In this document: one piece after another, positions 1-11,138 of the stretch
Position numbering within the stretch: position 1 is the stretch's first letter
Layout of the letters: every line of letters begins with the position of its first letter
NCBI GenBank assembly: GCA_031002005.1
Contig: CM061919.1
Location: 225,678,739-225,742,738, forward strand
From: Vandiemenella viatica
Taxonomy: Eukaryota > Arthropoda > Insecta > Orthoptera > Morabidae
DNA: 64,000 bases
Direction of reading: 5' to 3'
Position numbers and translations under genes: made by a program
The notes under the pieces: model-generated
What the model saw: the letters and a program-made list of their open reading frames with translations, nothing else
Told to the model about the DNA's origin: nothing
Database searches by the model: none

Positions 1-299
1 GACATTCTTTCTCTCATATCAGACTTTATTAAACAGAAGGAAGGCATTTTCTGTCTTTTGCAGTTCTGGAAGTCAGTCAGCATTCATACGGTCCTTCCCC
101 AGTACGACACCTCCGCATAAAGGTTCATATTTAGCTTCACGGGGATAACCTTAGTTTTATTCAATTTTTTAAGGAAGCAATGGTAGTTAACCTCTAAGCA
201 CTCCACCACACCATTGATTTAATTTATTATTAAAGTCTTCCACTTTAATTTTAATATTGTGATTTTAACCGTAACCAAAACACGTAAAACCACGTCAGG

Positions 300-512
300 T
301 TGGTAGGCTACTGCAAAAGGAGGGATATTAAGTCATTGCATCAGTTCCTTTCCTCTGGGATCTACATTTAAACGTGGATTCGGAACCATGGAATGTCCTC
401 GCGAAGTTCATACTCTAAAAAATTCCTGGTCCCACCGGAATTTGAACCCTTGACCTTAATTTTTAGAAACCAAACGCAGTAACCACTGAGCTACCAGACC
501 GCTCTACCACAA
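300..512 (-). repeat. tRNA-derived SINE, family C
   Basis: Read on the minus strand, this starts with a tRNA-like head. An A-box-like stretch (TGGTAGCTCAGTGG) is followed by a B box (GGTTCAAATTCC), the internal pol III promoter of a tRNA-derived SINE. The body includes a segment like CGAGGACATTCCATGG followed by TTCCGAATCCAC. A related segment occurs in the minus-strand repeat at 9970-10190, so I place both in one family. No poly-A tail or target duplication was defined, so the outer ends are approximate. Confidence 0.6.
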
Positions 513-1030
513 CTTGTAAAACCCACATAATCCTATTCAGACTGTTCATTCCGTCTCTTTACCGCCACAGCAGCGTACCGTTATAGCTCGTTTCCTGACG
601 CCTACCCGTTTCCTCCTTTTTGCGAGACGAGAATTCCTCGAGGGGATGCGGTACTACGGAGTGTGAGTGACGTGATGGGTCACTCCGCCTCCTCTTGGCT
701 CTGGTCGTCGGTCATTGACCCGTAGAGCCTGCACCGGTCAGACCCGTTTGATCAGGACCACCGAGCTGAGCTCCACACCGCCCACTCCACCCTGTCTGTG
801 CATAAACAACTCGCCCCCACCCAGGCACTACCATCCCGCTTCGATTTCTTCCGCTTCGTGCCTTTGAACTCAACTTTACAACTTTATCACAAGATTTTGC
901 TGTGCTGAAATTCTTTTTTTATCAGTGTATTCGAACTTGATGAAACTCAAACGTATATTCTGGATTTGGCATATATGATATCATTTTTGATAATCTTAGC
1001 TCATCATGTCAAGAGTTTAGCAGAGCGGGA
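513..1030. other. Unassigned; CpG-rich patch at about 540-860
   Basis: No reading frame or known repeat was recognised. The part from about 540 to 860 is richer in G, C and CpG than its surroundings, which could be a promoter patch or an unrecognised repeat. The remainder is AT-rich. Confidence 0.3.
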
Positions 1031-1261
1031 CCGAGCATGGTGGATAAACGGTAAACGTTCTGGCCTCGCATTCGGGTGGACGTTGGTCTCGTCCTGTCAT
1101 TCAGTTTTGGGTTTTCCATGGTTTCCCCAAATCACTCCATGCGAATGGTTCCTTCAGAAGATCGTGGCCGAATTCCTCCCTGTATCTTGTCTTCAGCCCT
1201 TTTAGGCCTTTAACGACCTCGACGTCGAAGAGGCATAAAGCCACAAAAAAAAAAAAAAAAA
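1031..1261 (+). repeat. tRNA-derived SINE, family A, with poly-A tail
   Basis: It starts CCGAGCATGGTGG and continues with the tRNA-like head that includes GCCTCGCATTCGGGTGGACG. The family core follows (TTTTCCATGGTTTCCCC, then AATCACTCCA, then GGCCGAATTCCT) and it ends in an A run at 1245-1261. The B box is damaged, reading GGTCTCGTCC where better copies have GGTTCGAATCC. This is one of roughly a dozen and a half copies or fragments of the same family in the window, on both strands. Confidence 0.85.
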
Positions 1262-1699
1262 CGCGGTGTGTAAAGGTTTTGGTGAGATTACATAAGACCT
1301 CTATCGACCAAACTTCAACCCGTCCTTCACGTGGTGCATCCCGTTTGCAAGGAAGAGGCTTTCGCAACTGAATGATCCTGGAGTCACCCACTGCTTGCCA
1401 ACGGCCTACTGAACGGAGTGTGGATGAGCGGGAAGTTGTCCAGGGCACCTTTTTGCCCTTGGGTTTGGAAACGGACCCTAAAGGCGGGTGAATCTGAAAT
1501 GATCAACGGCGTGGGGATGCAGAACGCAACTGGAAGCCACTGTATTAAAGATCTATACTATATTGCGATGCCCTCTAGTTCTCTCAAATTACATACAGAA
1601 TGATGTTTCTTCCTAAAATATTCCGCCACTCGGATCTCCAGGTGGGGATCGGTCGGCAGGAGGCATCAGAATGGATAGAGAAATTCTACGAGTCAGAGC
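1262..1699. other. Unassigned
   Basis: Nothing recognisable. A 61-codon frame at 1418-1603 has no family features. Confidence 0.3.
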
Positions 1700-2335
1700 G
1701 TCTGAGTAGGAGAGGTTGATAAGAAATCTTAAAAACGGAAATGGAAAAATTGGAGTTAGTTGACATTGGGATTAGTGAGGTTAAGTGGAAGTATGCATCG
1801 GATTTCTGAATAAATAGCACAAAAGCTGTCTATGGAGTTACTGGCGTGGGTTTTATAATGAACAATAGAGTACGGAAACGGATTAGTTATTATGAACAGT
1901 TTAGTGTCAGGATTGTTTTAATGAAGATACAAATTAAACCTGCGCCAACCACGTTAGAGCAAAGCTATATATCAAAGTCACAGGAGGATGATGAAGAAAT
2001 ATCAGAAATAAATGAATATGTGAAGGAGGAGGAAAATCTGATAATTATGGGCGATTCGGATACGTCAGTTGCCGAAGGAAAATAGGAGAATGTAGTAGAA
2101 AGTATTGGTATAGGAGAAAGAGATGAGCGGAGAAGCAAGTTGCTAGAATTTTATAAACTCATCAGCTAGATTATATCATGGTCAAATAGAGATTCAGAAA
2201 CCAAGTTCTAGACTGTGTAACATACCTTGGAGCTTACGTAGATTCTGATTACCAAAAAATAATTAATAGTCGCTTACAATCTAGATCTTTTCTTCAACAA
2301 CCAGTGAAAAATTTGAAAATGGGAAATATTAAGTC
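1700..2335 (+). pseudogene. RTE-like non-LTR retrotransposon, endonuclease region joined to a post-RT region (internally deleted)
   Basis: The longest open part (1846-2085) reads like the apurinic/apyrimidinic-endonuclease domain of LINE polyproteins. It has a GVGFIMNNRV block, then an IIMGDSDTSVAEGK block that corresponds to the usual GDFNAxVG motif, with Phe-Asn changed to Ser-Asp. A following stretch reads like the RGEKLLEF motif region. Shortly after, at about 2205-2300, the frame reads VTYLGAYVDSD, which resembles the YLG motif downstream of the reverse transcriptase. The RT domain itself, normally several hundred codons, is missing, so this is an internally deleted copy. There are stops upstream of 1846. 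It may belong to the same family as the pieces at 26620-27332 and 57222-57500, but no overlapping segment proves it. The changed metal-binding motif means the enzyme is dead. Confidence 0.6.
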
Positions 2336-2460
2336 TGGTGGGTTAGCGGTCAGTCTAGGAATTCGGTAGGATCCCTATCAGATTCTCAGTCTGGCCATTC
2401 AGATTTTGGTTTTCCAAGGCTTTCCGAAATGTCACCACTCTATATCCTTCTCGTTCCTTG
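2336..2460 (+). repeat. SINE family A, degraded copy
   Basis: A damaged tRNA-like head (GTGGGTTAGCGGTCAG) is followed by CATTCAGATTTTGGTTTTCC and CCGAAATGTCAC, which match the family A core. The 3' half is absent or unrecognisable. It abuts the end of the LINE fragment just upstream. Confidence 0.55.
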
Positions 2461-2532
2461 TCCACAATTCTTTGCAACTCGCTGATTGTTTCTTTGCTGT
2501 TACAGTAACAGATGGAATTTTTTGATGGTTTT

Positions 2533-2759
2533 ACGCCTAGTCGACGTCGAGGTCATTAACGGCTGGAGAAGAGTGGGGGAAAGGAACTGGAAGGAATTCG
2601 GTCATGGCCATTGCGATTTGTGGAAAGCATATCGGCAATCGCCTGGATTGATTTGGGGAAACCATGGAAAACCCAAGTCCGGATGCCTGGACGGGGATTC
2701 GAACCCGCGTCCTCCCGAATACGAGGCAAGAACGTTAGTGCTCACTCACCATGCTCGGT
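2533..2759 (-). repeat. SINE family A
   Basis: On the minus strand it starts ACCGAGCATGGTGAGTGAGC. A head with GCCTCGTATTCGGGAGGACG and the B box GGTTCGAATCCC follows, then the CCATGGTTTCCCC core and the GACCTCGACGTCG 3' end. The two long frames across it (2486-2761 and 2611-2826) are chance readings through the repeat. No poly-A tail remains. Confidence 0.85.
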
Positions 2760-4203
2760 GAGGGTGTCATGTTCTGCTTCTTACCCGAACCGTCGTTATG
2801 GTACTCCTGTTTCACTACAGTTGTAAGGGGTAGTCGAACAGAACATCTAATAACGTTCTCATTTTCAAACTGTATCGTTTCAACCACTGTTTAGTCATAC
2901 TTCCATGCGATCTGCAATTGGCAATGTTCTCTTCTGGAAATGCCTGATAATTTTTGCAAGGTACCTCATTTATACGTTTGATGGGTGACTATTCCCATTG
3001 TCTGACGAACTGATATAAGGCACAAGAGTCTGATATGTCCGATTTGCGTTATCTTTTCGTAACAAAACAATCTGTGAAACATCAGCGGAGGAGGGATGCT
3101 TTCAAGGCCAGTGGCAATGAAGTTAGCCGCAAGTAAAAGGATGTGTATCCTCAATGCAGTGGTTCGTTTCCAGTAGGGTTGCCAGTGACTGCAGTCGCGA
3201 GAGTAATATGGATAATGGAAAATCGACTGTGGTTTTTGGCAGGTACCATTCCGACATTCAGTTGGGGCAATTTCAGGTAACCGAGGTCAGGATGGCCGGA
3301 TTAGTGATCGTCCTCGGAAATATATGTTCGGTCGTTACCAATCTCAGTAACACTGCTAGCAAGGTAATTGATCGCAATAAAATGGGGCTGCATTCCTACA
3401 CCCACTGGAGGCTAGTTAGAAGGCGTCACGTCGGTGAGTTGACTTGACCAGTTGAATTGTGACCACTGATAGGTAAGACACCTCGTCGACTCACCAACAG
3501 TGTATTCTGAGGACAGCCAGGGAACAGTGACACCCTAGTACATGCCACAACAAGACGCTCGAGAAACTGGATACAGTCAGCTCTCAGGGGACAATGCACT
3601 CGCATGTCACCACAAAGCTGCAGCGCTTGTTTCTTGTGTTGGGTCTGAAAGTGAGTACTGACACGCTCGATACCGACACCAATAATAGAGCAGAAGTAAA
3701 GTGAGTCGAAGTGAAGAGCTCCAGTAATAATCTCTGGTTTTCCGTTCGTAACGATGATAACCTCAGTTATTAGCGAAATCATAAACAGAAATATTAAACG
3801 AAACAAGCAAGGGTTTGAAATTCATGCACCAACATTAAAAATGGTTCGGAAAAAAAATTCAATTGATCTCTCATTAATGAAATATCACTTAAATTCGACC
3901 ATTGTTTGGTTGTTATCGTGCTTCCTTAAATGTGCTATTAGTAACAAACATTAAGCTATTTGTCTGGAAAGCTTCCAGACGTTTTGCGCTTGTGAAGAAA
4001 CTACTCACTCCTTTCCTATTCAAAGTAGTCCTCTCCAGAGAGATTTATTTAGGCAAACAAAAACAAGTTTGCGTGATATGTAAAACAAAATGATTTGGCA
4101 GGTAGTTCAGAATACTCGACACTAGACCATAGGAGAAGGTGCTTTCGCATTAAGTATCATTTGCCGCCTAATTTAAAGTCCTCTTAATATAATAACTATC
4201 TTC
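2760..4203. other. Unassigned
   Basis: No repeat or gene recognised. The longest frame (3426-3806 on the minus strand, 126 codons) starts with a hydrophobic stretch but has no family motif I know, and no promoter or splice context. I treat it as chance. Confidence 0.3.
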
Positions 4204-4430
4204 TCTTTTTTTTTTTTGCTTTATGCCTCGTCGAGGTCATCAGAGGCGGGAAAGGACTTAAGGCAAAGAACGTGAAGGAATTCTAACATGGCCTTTGAAG
4301 GAACAATACCGGCAGTGATTTGGGGAAACCATGGAAAACCAAAACCTGGATGGCCGGACGGAGTGTCTAACCCGTGTCCTCCCGAATGCGAGGTCAGAGC
4401 GTTACCGTTCATCTACCACTCTCAGTCTGA
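4204..4430 (-). repeat. SINE family A with poly-A tail
   Basis: On the plus strand it begins with a T run at about 4206-4218, which is the minus-strand poly-A tail. The reverse of the GAGGTCATCAGAGGCGGGAAAGG end, the GGGGAAACCATGGAAAAC core and the GTGTCCTCCCGAATGCGAGG head follow. The B box has decayed. It lies directly beside the 3' end of the LINE at 4441-5225. Confidence 0.85.
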
Positions 4431-4440
4431 TCACTGTTTT

Positions 4441-5225
4441 TTTTAATTTAATTTAATTGTAATGGAGCACAGGCTCCGGTGGCAATTTCCCTACACCCCC
4501 ATCTTCCCCCTATCTTGCACCCAACTACATTTGCCCTTTAAAAATTTTATCTTTAAATTCTTTCAACGTTTTCGGTAAATTATTCGTCATTTTTCTTGGT
4601 AACTCATTCCAATCCCTGACACTCTTACCTAAAAAAGAGAATCTTCCCACACCCTTGTGCCTGAAATTGAGTGCCAGCTTGTGGTCCTGGTCATCTTTTC
4701 CCTTCCATGTAGTACTTTTCGTACATACTCCAATATCTTTCCATGCCTCATCGCCAGTATACGCCCTGTACACTCCCATAACCCTCCTTATCCTCCTCCT
4801 GTCTTGCAATGAATCCCATTTCAGCTCCTTTTATCATATCCGTCACTGATTACATTCTGCGATAATTTCCAAAAAAATAAATCTAGCAGCCCTTTTTTGC
4901 ACCCTCTCCAATTCCTGTATTTGATACTCAAAATGAGGGTCTCGTACTACACTACCATATTCAAGCAATGGTGTGACCAAAGTTATGTAACCCAATTCCT
5001 TTACTTCTCTCGTACATCCCCTCATCACTCTCTCCAACAAGTGCAGAATTTTGAAACCTTTTCCTACCACCTGTCCAATGTGTCCTGCCCAGTTAAACTT
5101 GTTATCAAATGTAATGCCAAGTCTTCAGCAAGCAATTCTTTCCCCACCTTATATTCATAATTAACCTTTTGTTTTTTATTTGTGTATCTAATAAGCTGAT
5201 TCTTCTTTGCATAAATCAGATTTGT
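4441..5225 (-). pseudogene. CR1/L2-like non-LTR retrotransposon, 5'-truncated 3' part
   Basis: Two open pieces on the minus strand (5070-4843 and 4809-4525) encode the C-terminal part of a LINE reverse transcriptase polyprotein. The first has TPLLEYGSVV and LERVQKRAARFI, the typical block after the RT fingers/palm. The second has FLGKSVRDWNELP near the protein end, also typical of CR1/L2/jockey-type LINEs. The 3' end carries a short stem-loop (CCGGAGCCTGTGCTCC) followed by an AATTAAATTAAATTAA tail instead of poly-A, which fits CR1/L2-type elements. The catalytic Asp-Asp box is not present in this copy, and its 5' part is missing beyond about 5225. The same family recurs at 21060-22066, 28027-28700, 41634-42103, 43400-45480, 49275-49560, 51370-51545 and 63595-63730. 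Confidence 0.8.
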
Positions 5226-6720
5226 ATGCAATATGTTGTTACCTGCCTAGAGCTACTCGAATAATTACACAAAAATTCAAATAAATGGTCTTAAAATTTT
5301 GGTGGGAGAAGAAAATATATATATTACCTATATCAACTTTGTATAGCAGAGAAGAGTGTTACTAATTCGCCATAGGAATTTAACGCGCTGATTGTCCTGA
5401 AACTTATAAATTACTGTATTGATCTTACAACGAGTGTTCCGTGGTTCTTGCAGTAATCCTGCAGTAGAATGCAACTATCAAAAACTGCTCGCCGTGTTGC
5501 CTGTGGCTTCCAGAAAAGCTGTCAGTAATTCGGCTTCATTTTTAATATTAGGGGAAAAAATGGTCTTGTGAATCTCATTACGTGGTGTGTACGCCATGGA
5601 ACTCTGTTTTCTGTAGATTCATCTTCAGTAATTCGCCCTGTGCGTGTCTGTTGTTGCTTCTTCCTGGCCGAAAGTACCTGAGTCATTTTTCACCGAGCCA
5701 GACGAGATGTAGCAATGACCGTGTGGTTTATTTTCCACGCCCTTTCTTTCTTCCTGCCTACATTAGAGGCGTACTACTTCCACTCAGAAACAAGTGGGCA
5801 GATCTGGTCGGTGCAAGTCGAAGGATTCCCGGATCAACTTCTTGCAGTGTTGCCGGCATGACGCACACTTTATTTCAGCTGCATCATTGAATGGATTTTA
5901 TTTATAAGCGCGAAATATGCGATGTACAGTGGTATTTACATTCCACGTACAATGGTGTTCATATCCCAATTGCAGACTACATTCGCTCTGTTACAATTCA
6001 CAGTGTCGGCCTTAGCCATTGCGAGGCGCCGAGCGGCAAATCTTTGCGAGGCCCTTGTCCTTTGTACACAATATATTAATCGAAGGTATCAACGAAAAAT
6101 GCAAACATCATAAATAAAAACTTTGAGTTTTTAAAATATTATATTAGAGTAGCTATTAAAAGTTAACAAGCATAAAGATGACAAATTATTAAGGATAAAC
6201 TGAAGTACATTAAAGTGTTGGAAGATTCGCGGGGATTTAAAAATGATGTTTGCGCCTTTTCCTGAGACTAAAATATTTAATAAAAGCACAAGAATCTAAC
6301 GAATGAGCTATTTCATTTTCATTTCAAAGAATAGAAAGGGCCGAAAACCAATGTTGTGTCATCAAATTCCTCAAATATGTTTTAATATTTTTTAACCATG
6401 GAAAACTTCTATCTGCGGACGCAACTGTATAACGTGTGACGGCAATTCTCAAGACTACTTCGATAGTGGGGTACACTTCAGTAACTCAGTTTTTTTTCTG
6501 TTATTCATCTCATCACCGATATACCTCATTCGTTTTATTCATACAGTTCTTGTCCATCAATATCAGATGTTTCTCCTGCTATCATAGGAATGTGACATTC
6601 AATTAATCTAATTGAGAAATTTTGATTAGTTAATAATTAATATATACTTTAACATAAATTAACCAACTTTATTGTTACCAATAATAGCTGAAGATAAAAT
6701 GATTTTTGTAAACATAAACT
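5226..6720. other. Unassigned AT-rich DNA
   Basis: No gene or repeat recognised. The frames at 5582-5890 and 5891-6113 have no recognisable motif. Confidence 0.3.
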
Positions 6721-6724
6721 TTAA

Positions 6725-6815
6725 TCAACTCGGGTAGGTGGGCGACGCCCCTCCAAGAGCGAGGCCCTGGGCGATTGCCCTGTTCACCACCCCCAAAGGC
6801 CGCCTCTGACAATTC
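6725..6815 (-). repeat. GC-rich repeat-like patch
   Basis: A sharply bounded GC-rich stretch lies inside AT-rich DNA. On the minus strand it reads GAGGCGGCCTTTGGGGGTGG and then GGCAATCGCCCAGGGCC. This kind of text is common in old interspersed repeats, but I cannot name the family. The minus-strand frame across it (6675-6905) is likely chance. Confidence 0.3.
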
Positions 6816-7070
6816 ATGCATGCCAGAAGAGAGTTCTACAAAAGCCAAACATTCTGGGTCGATTGAAAAAATCACGTTTAGAGTTTTGGAGTTCAACAGA
6901 CACATCTTGATTTGGATGAAGAAACTACCGTTGCAAGCTGTCTAGATTGCTGGGAGAGAAATCGAGAACTTCTTAGGAACGCCCCATCGATCAGAGTAAG
7001 ACAGGTGTCTGATCGGTCTTGTCGTGTAAGAACGCAACTAATGTCAAACATGCAGGCAAAAACCTATTAA

Positions 7071-7300
7071 TTTTTTTTTTCGGCCACTTGGGCCATACAG
7101 CCAGCTACATTGTGATTATTATGACTTTTCTAGTGTTTCAGTTTCAACAGTACATTGTTTCCACTAAATATAGACAACACAGGGCGGACACAGAAACATA
7201 CACAACACTTAAAGACCCTCGCTGTCGGCCGAACTCGAACCGGCGGCCCTCGGAACGCGGAGCCAGTATTCATTTACTCAAAGTCTAACGGTTTGATGGT
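7071..7300 (-). repeat. tRNA-derived SINE, family B
   Basis: Plus-strand T run 7071-7080 is the minus-strand poly-A tail. On the minus strand the head has a good B box (GGTTCGAGTTC) after GGGCCGCC, then a body reading GTCTTTAAGTGTTGTGTATG and CTGTATGGCCCAAGTGGCCG. The body is unlike family A. Only one copy is seen in this window. The 5' limit is approximate. Confidence 0.6.
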
Positions 7301-7612
7301 AAGGGCAGGCGTCATTCGATGTGGGGAAAATCTTCTCGTGAATTTCCCTTTCCCGTTTTCCCTTCCAGAAAAAAGAGTTGAATCACCCCTTGGAATCCCA
7401 TGTTTATCCATTTTCCACTGGCACTCTATTTGCTTGTGTTTATGCAACTGTTAAACATATCAACAATAATAAGAAAAGATTTATGAATAACACATCTCCG
7501 TAATAAACATCTAACTTTTTATCTTGGATGATACCTTCCGTGTATTCTGCTTTGAGTAAGCTACAGCATAGAGCTTTCATCGCGAAATTCCAGAAATTAT
7601 TTCTGACACTTA

Positions 7613-8339
7613 CATGGTGGGTCAAAAAATTTTTTTACAATTTTGTAATGATATAGAAATTTGTTGAGATAACTTACATACTCAGTAGGTGTGTCATTTT
7701 GTAGCAGATAACATTAAGTTTGATACACGTAGTGCATCAGTACACCATCCCACCACCAGGAGCGCCAGCGTAGTGCACAGTTAAAATGGCTACTTTCACT
7801 GGTGTCACTGGTATTGTGTATCTAGATATGCTTGAACAAATTTTAATTCCACAGATCGATGAAGATGACCGAGATGGGATGGTTTACTATCAGCAAGACG
7901 GTGCACCACCTTATTTCCTTGCGGAAGTTCGATGTTTTCACGATAATCGCTTCCCAGGTCGGTGAATTGGCTGTGAAGGACCAATCACATTTCCACCTCG
8001 CTCTCCAGACTTGAAACCACTGGATTTCTTTCTCTGGGGTTTCAATAAAGATTGTGTGTATATACCTCCCCTACCAAACAATTTGGCCGATCTGAAAAAT
8101 CGAATCTACGCTGCCGTTGCACGAGTTACGCCCTATTTACTGTAACGAGTGTGGGAAGAAATTGACTACCGGTGAGGTATTTGCCGCATGACAAATAGTA
8201 TTCAAATCCAACCAAAATGAACTTTTATGTGAAACTTGAGGTTGTTTACTACAAAATGACACATCTACGGATTCTGTAAGTTATCTCAATAAATTTATGT
8301 AATATTCCAAAGTTGTAAAGTACTTTTTGACTCACTCTG
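7613..8339 (+). mobile_element. Tc1/mariner-type element, internally deleted, with long TIRs and TA target duplication
   Basis: The ends are inverted repeats of about 90 bp. The left end starts CATGGTGGGTCAAAAA and the right end, reverse-complemented, starts CAGAGTGAGTCAAAAA. Both continue through TTGAGATAACTTACA to GTGTCATTTTGTAG. A TA dinucleotide flanks each side (7611-7612 and 8340-8341), the target duplication of the Tc1/mariner superfamily. At 727 bp the element is much shorter than an autonomous one of about 1.3 kb or more. The inside holds a short transposase remnant described separately. Confidence 0.85.
7786..8220 (+). pseudogene. Tc1/mariner transposase remnant (start joined to C-terminal part)
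   Basis: From the ATG at 7786 the frame reads MATFT, the kind of start seen in transposases with the DUF4817 helix-turn-helix. It then passes directly into YLDMLEQ, QQDGAPPYF and FPPRSPDLKPLDFFLWG. The last are the hallmark blocks around the second and third catalytic acidic residues of DDE transposases. About 200 codons covering the DNA-binding domain and first catalytic Asp are deleted. In-frame stops lie at 7963, 8143 and 8173. The final blocks (VARVTP, RVWEEIDYR, ICRMTNS) match the usual C-terminus. It is dead as an enzyme, though the element's ends could still be moved by a full-length relative. Confidence 0.8.
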
Positions 8340-8341
8340 TA

Positions 8342-9969
8342 GTTCTTTACAAGATTATGAAGTTCAGGGTAATCACTGAGCATGTGGGGTGAAAGGATTC
8401 CGAATGTTTCTTCGCAAGTTGACAAGTAGCGAGGACCTTTTGTGAACAGTGAGTCTGAAAACAAGAAGATCTCTAGAGAAAGTCCCAATGTATTACGAGC
8501 AAAAAATCACATAAAACTGATCTAAGTTTGCGGCTCCCTACTTTAGAGTAAACGGAAAACGACGAAATTCCACGTAACAGGGCAAACTGGACCGTTGCGA
8601 CACCTGCATCTGGTCGTGAAACGGGGTCGAACGTTGCTGCTCAATCAACACTATCAAGGCACCAATGAAACAATTTAATCCGCGACTCGACAGGCACACG
8701 TTGGGATATACAGCCACTCATTCTTCACTCTTCAGCGTTGCATTTTAGTCATAGAATTTACAACGGCTGTTTGGAGGTGTCAATGAAGTTCGACATGTAA
8801 ATAATGCATTTATTCATTTATTTATCGTGCCAGAAACATGAGCATAGTAAAGAGGAACAGATCACACATTTAAATTTTAGACAATCGGAATAAAGACACT
8901 TGAAGTCCATTCGGGGTCACCTGAACAATGCGTTCTTCTACGGAATTGCACTGAATGTGTACTGAAGCAGTCGCCTGTGACCTCCTCCTCACCGTGTAGA
9001 CTTCCTCTGTAAACCCTATCTCCTGCTTCTCGTGATTCCTGACCGTAGCCTAAGCTAGGGAATGTCTTAGACTGGCACTCTTGAAGAAGATCTCTGATCT
9101 ACTTTGAGTCCACTGGTGTCCGATGAGTCGTTTGTTACAGCAGAAGTTGAGCCTAAGAAGCAGTCGACGTCCACGCCATTCTTTGTTTAGGTGTCTGTTT
9201 AAGCATATGATACTTGGTAGAAAAAGAGTTTCCTAAAGAAAACTGACCCTCTGACTGTCAGCTCAAGACATGAAGACGTCCTTCGGTTGCAGCAACACCA
9301 ACCACTGTCGAAGATTAGAGAAGAGCTGACATTTAGGTCACATCTTCCTTATGCCACCTAGTCACCAGATCGTCTCCGGACTGCTGTATGGTGCTGCAAA
9401 TATAATCTTTTTAAGTGGGGCTATTTAAATGGAGACACCCTTTGAATATGGGATGATACAAAATGACGAACATCTTGTAAAAATATAAAAAGAGAATTGG
9501 TTTGTTGGCCTAATGACCAGACCTCGGTATAGTTTATTTACTAGCTTGAAAATTGGAGTCAGAACGGTCCTGTACACGGTGCCATAATAGAAACAAGTGC
9601 GCTGATAATGGTGTGCTTAGTGTTCCTCTAATGATGAAGCTAGTTACTAGAAAATCGTAGGTTTAACAAACACTACGATGTACGGTTCTCAAACATTTTA
9701 TTGAATCGGAATAATTTTGTAAAGTTGGATGAAAAAAGATTTTGTGAGATATGACTTGCCAGCGAGGAGAATGGAGATTGCATTACGACTTGTTTTCGCA
9801 CCAATTCACGAGGTTACTTGGTTGATGCCAGATTTCTGTTTTGCATTGCTTTCCAAATCCTAAAAGGTAAGGGCTCGTGTGGTCGTAATGACCTGGTGAT
9901 AGGTTTTTTTACTGGCTGCGTATTCCGTCGCAATTATAGACTGCCTTAACCTAACCCGATAATAAGGTA
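8342..9969. other. Unassigned
   Basis: No gene recognised. Around 9330-9370 a broken frame reads HLPYAT, stop, SPD. That loosely recalls the PYSPDL block of mariner transposases, but it is too weak to call. Confidence 0.3.
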
Positions 9970-10190
9970 CCTACAGTGTAAGGTGGAATCCGAACCACGA
10001 AAGCGTCCTGGCGCACTTCACATTACACAGCAAGCTGTGCCAGAGGTGAAGGGTCGGGTAAAATATTTTTTGAAAATCTCCGCCGAGACAGAGATTCGAA
10101 CCGGAGACCTTCCGATCTCCAGTTAGATGCCTGGACTCAGGTTTCACTGAATCATACTGCTCTTGCAGATACCGGCGCCGACGAACCATG
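9970..10190 (-). repeat. tRNA-derived SINE, family C
   Basis: On the minus strand a tRNA-like head carries the B box GGTTCGAATCTC. The body contains CGCCAGGACGCTTTCGTGG and TTCGGATTCCACC, which match the family C body segment at 300-512. The A box is degenerate. The frame at 9971-10189 is a reading through the repeat. Confidence 0.6.
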
Positions 10191-11135
10191 CAACAGGTGT
10201 CACTGGTTGGGTCTGGCCAAGTCGCGTAGCGCGCGATAGGATCGAGCGGCGACCTGGAATTCGTACCGCCTCTACGCCAAGCCGACAGTCTATTTTTGAA
10301 TTCCTTATCGTCACTCAGCCTCGTACTGGGCAGTGGAATTACAATGATGGCAACAGCCGCCTCTACAGAACATAAGTAATAGAAATACCCTCCACGACCT
10401 TCGCCTCTCGGAGTTCTTCTGAGAACTCTGCACTTAGATAAATTGCTGTCACATCTGCCAGTTTTAGTGGTTTATTTGATTAGTTCAGTTTTGTACTTGT
10501 AGCAAAGTGTTTCTCAGCCTAATTGAGCTTGCTGTAGACTAGGATGAGGCCTCTCAAAGTCAACTTCGACTCTCTCCTTGTATGCAGACACCTGACTGAG
10601 GAAACACTGTGAAGTTGCACATGCAGGCCTCTTTGAATGCCACATACTCCTCTTCGACGCGAGAAGAATTACAACAAACTGCGTAGGCATATTTTGTAGA
10701 GGAACGGCCCAGTGCAAGTACTGAGGCACCAGTGGTTTCTTATTGAGTTCCCCAATGAGATATTGCGCATTCACAACTACATGGACCGTTACCAATAATG
10801 TTTCACGCATGTTATTTTCGGATAAAATATAAGTTAAAGAAACTTTCGAACCTCAGTATAAAATCCGAATCTAAGGTAATTTGGAAAAGAAGTGAAAGTT
10901 TTTAAATTAAATTTACATTTTTTGTCTCTCCACGATAATATTTGATACCAGAATAAAACAGGTAAAGCATATCTATACACGCTAAAGTTCACACACGCGA
11001 AGCGGCGGACGTATGATGGCTATTTACAAAAAAAAAAAAAAATGCGAGCCATCTTCCTCCCAACATACTTAACCAAAATCGGTAAATGAGGAATCATTTT
11101 AAGGATTAAGCTCTCCGCTTTGGTAACATCATTAA
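10191..11135. other. Unassigned
   Basis: A 98-codon minus-strand frame at 10514-10810 has no motif I recognise. Nothing else is assignable. Confidence 0.3.
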
Positions 11136-11138
11136 TTA

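Noticed and set aside
966..1205. 79-codon open frame on the plus strand
   Set aside because: It runs through SINE family A. Similar frames arise in every well-preserved copy.
2486..2826. Overlapping frames of 91 and 71 codons
   Set aside because: They read antisense through a SINE family A copy.
3426..3806. 126-codon minus-strand frame with a hydrophobic start
   Set aside because: No domain, no promoter or splice context, no repeat support.
8930..9480. Possible mariner remnant (HLPYAT, SPD)
   Set aside because: Only one short block recalls a transposase, and no TIR or second block was found.
10514..10810. 98-codon minus-strand frame
   Set aside because: No recognisable motif. Length is within chance for this composition.
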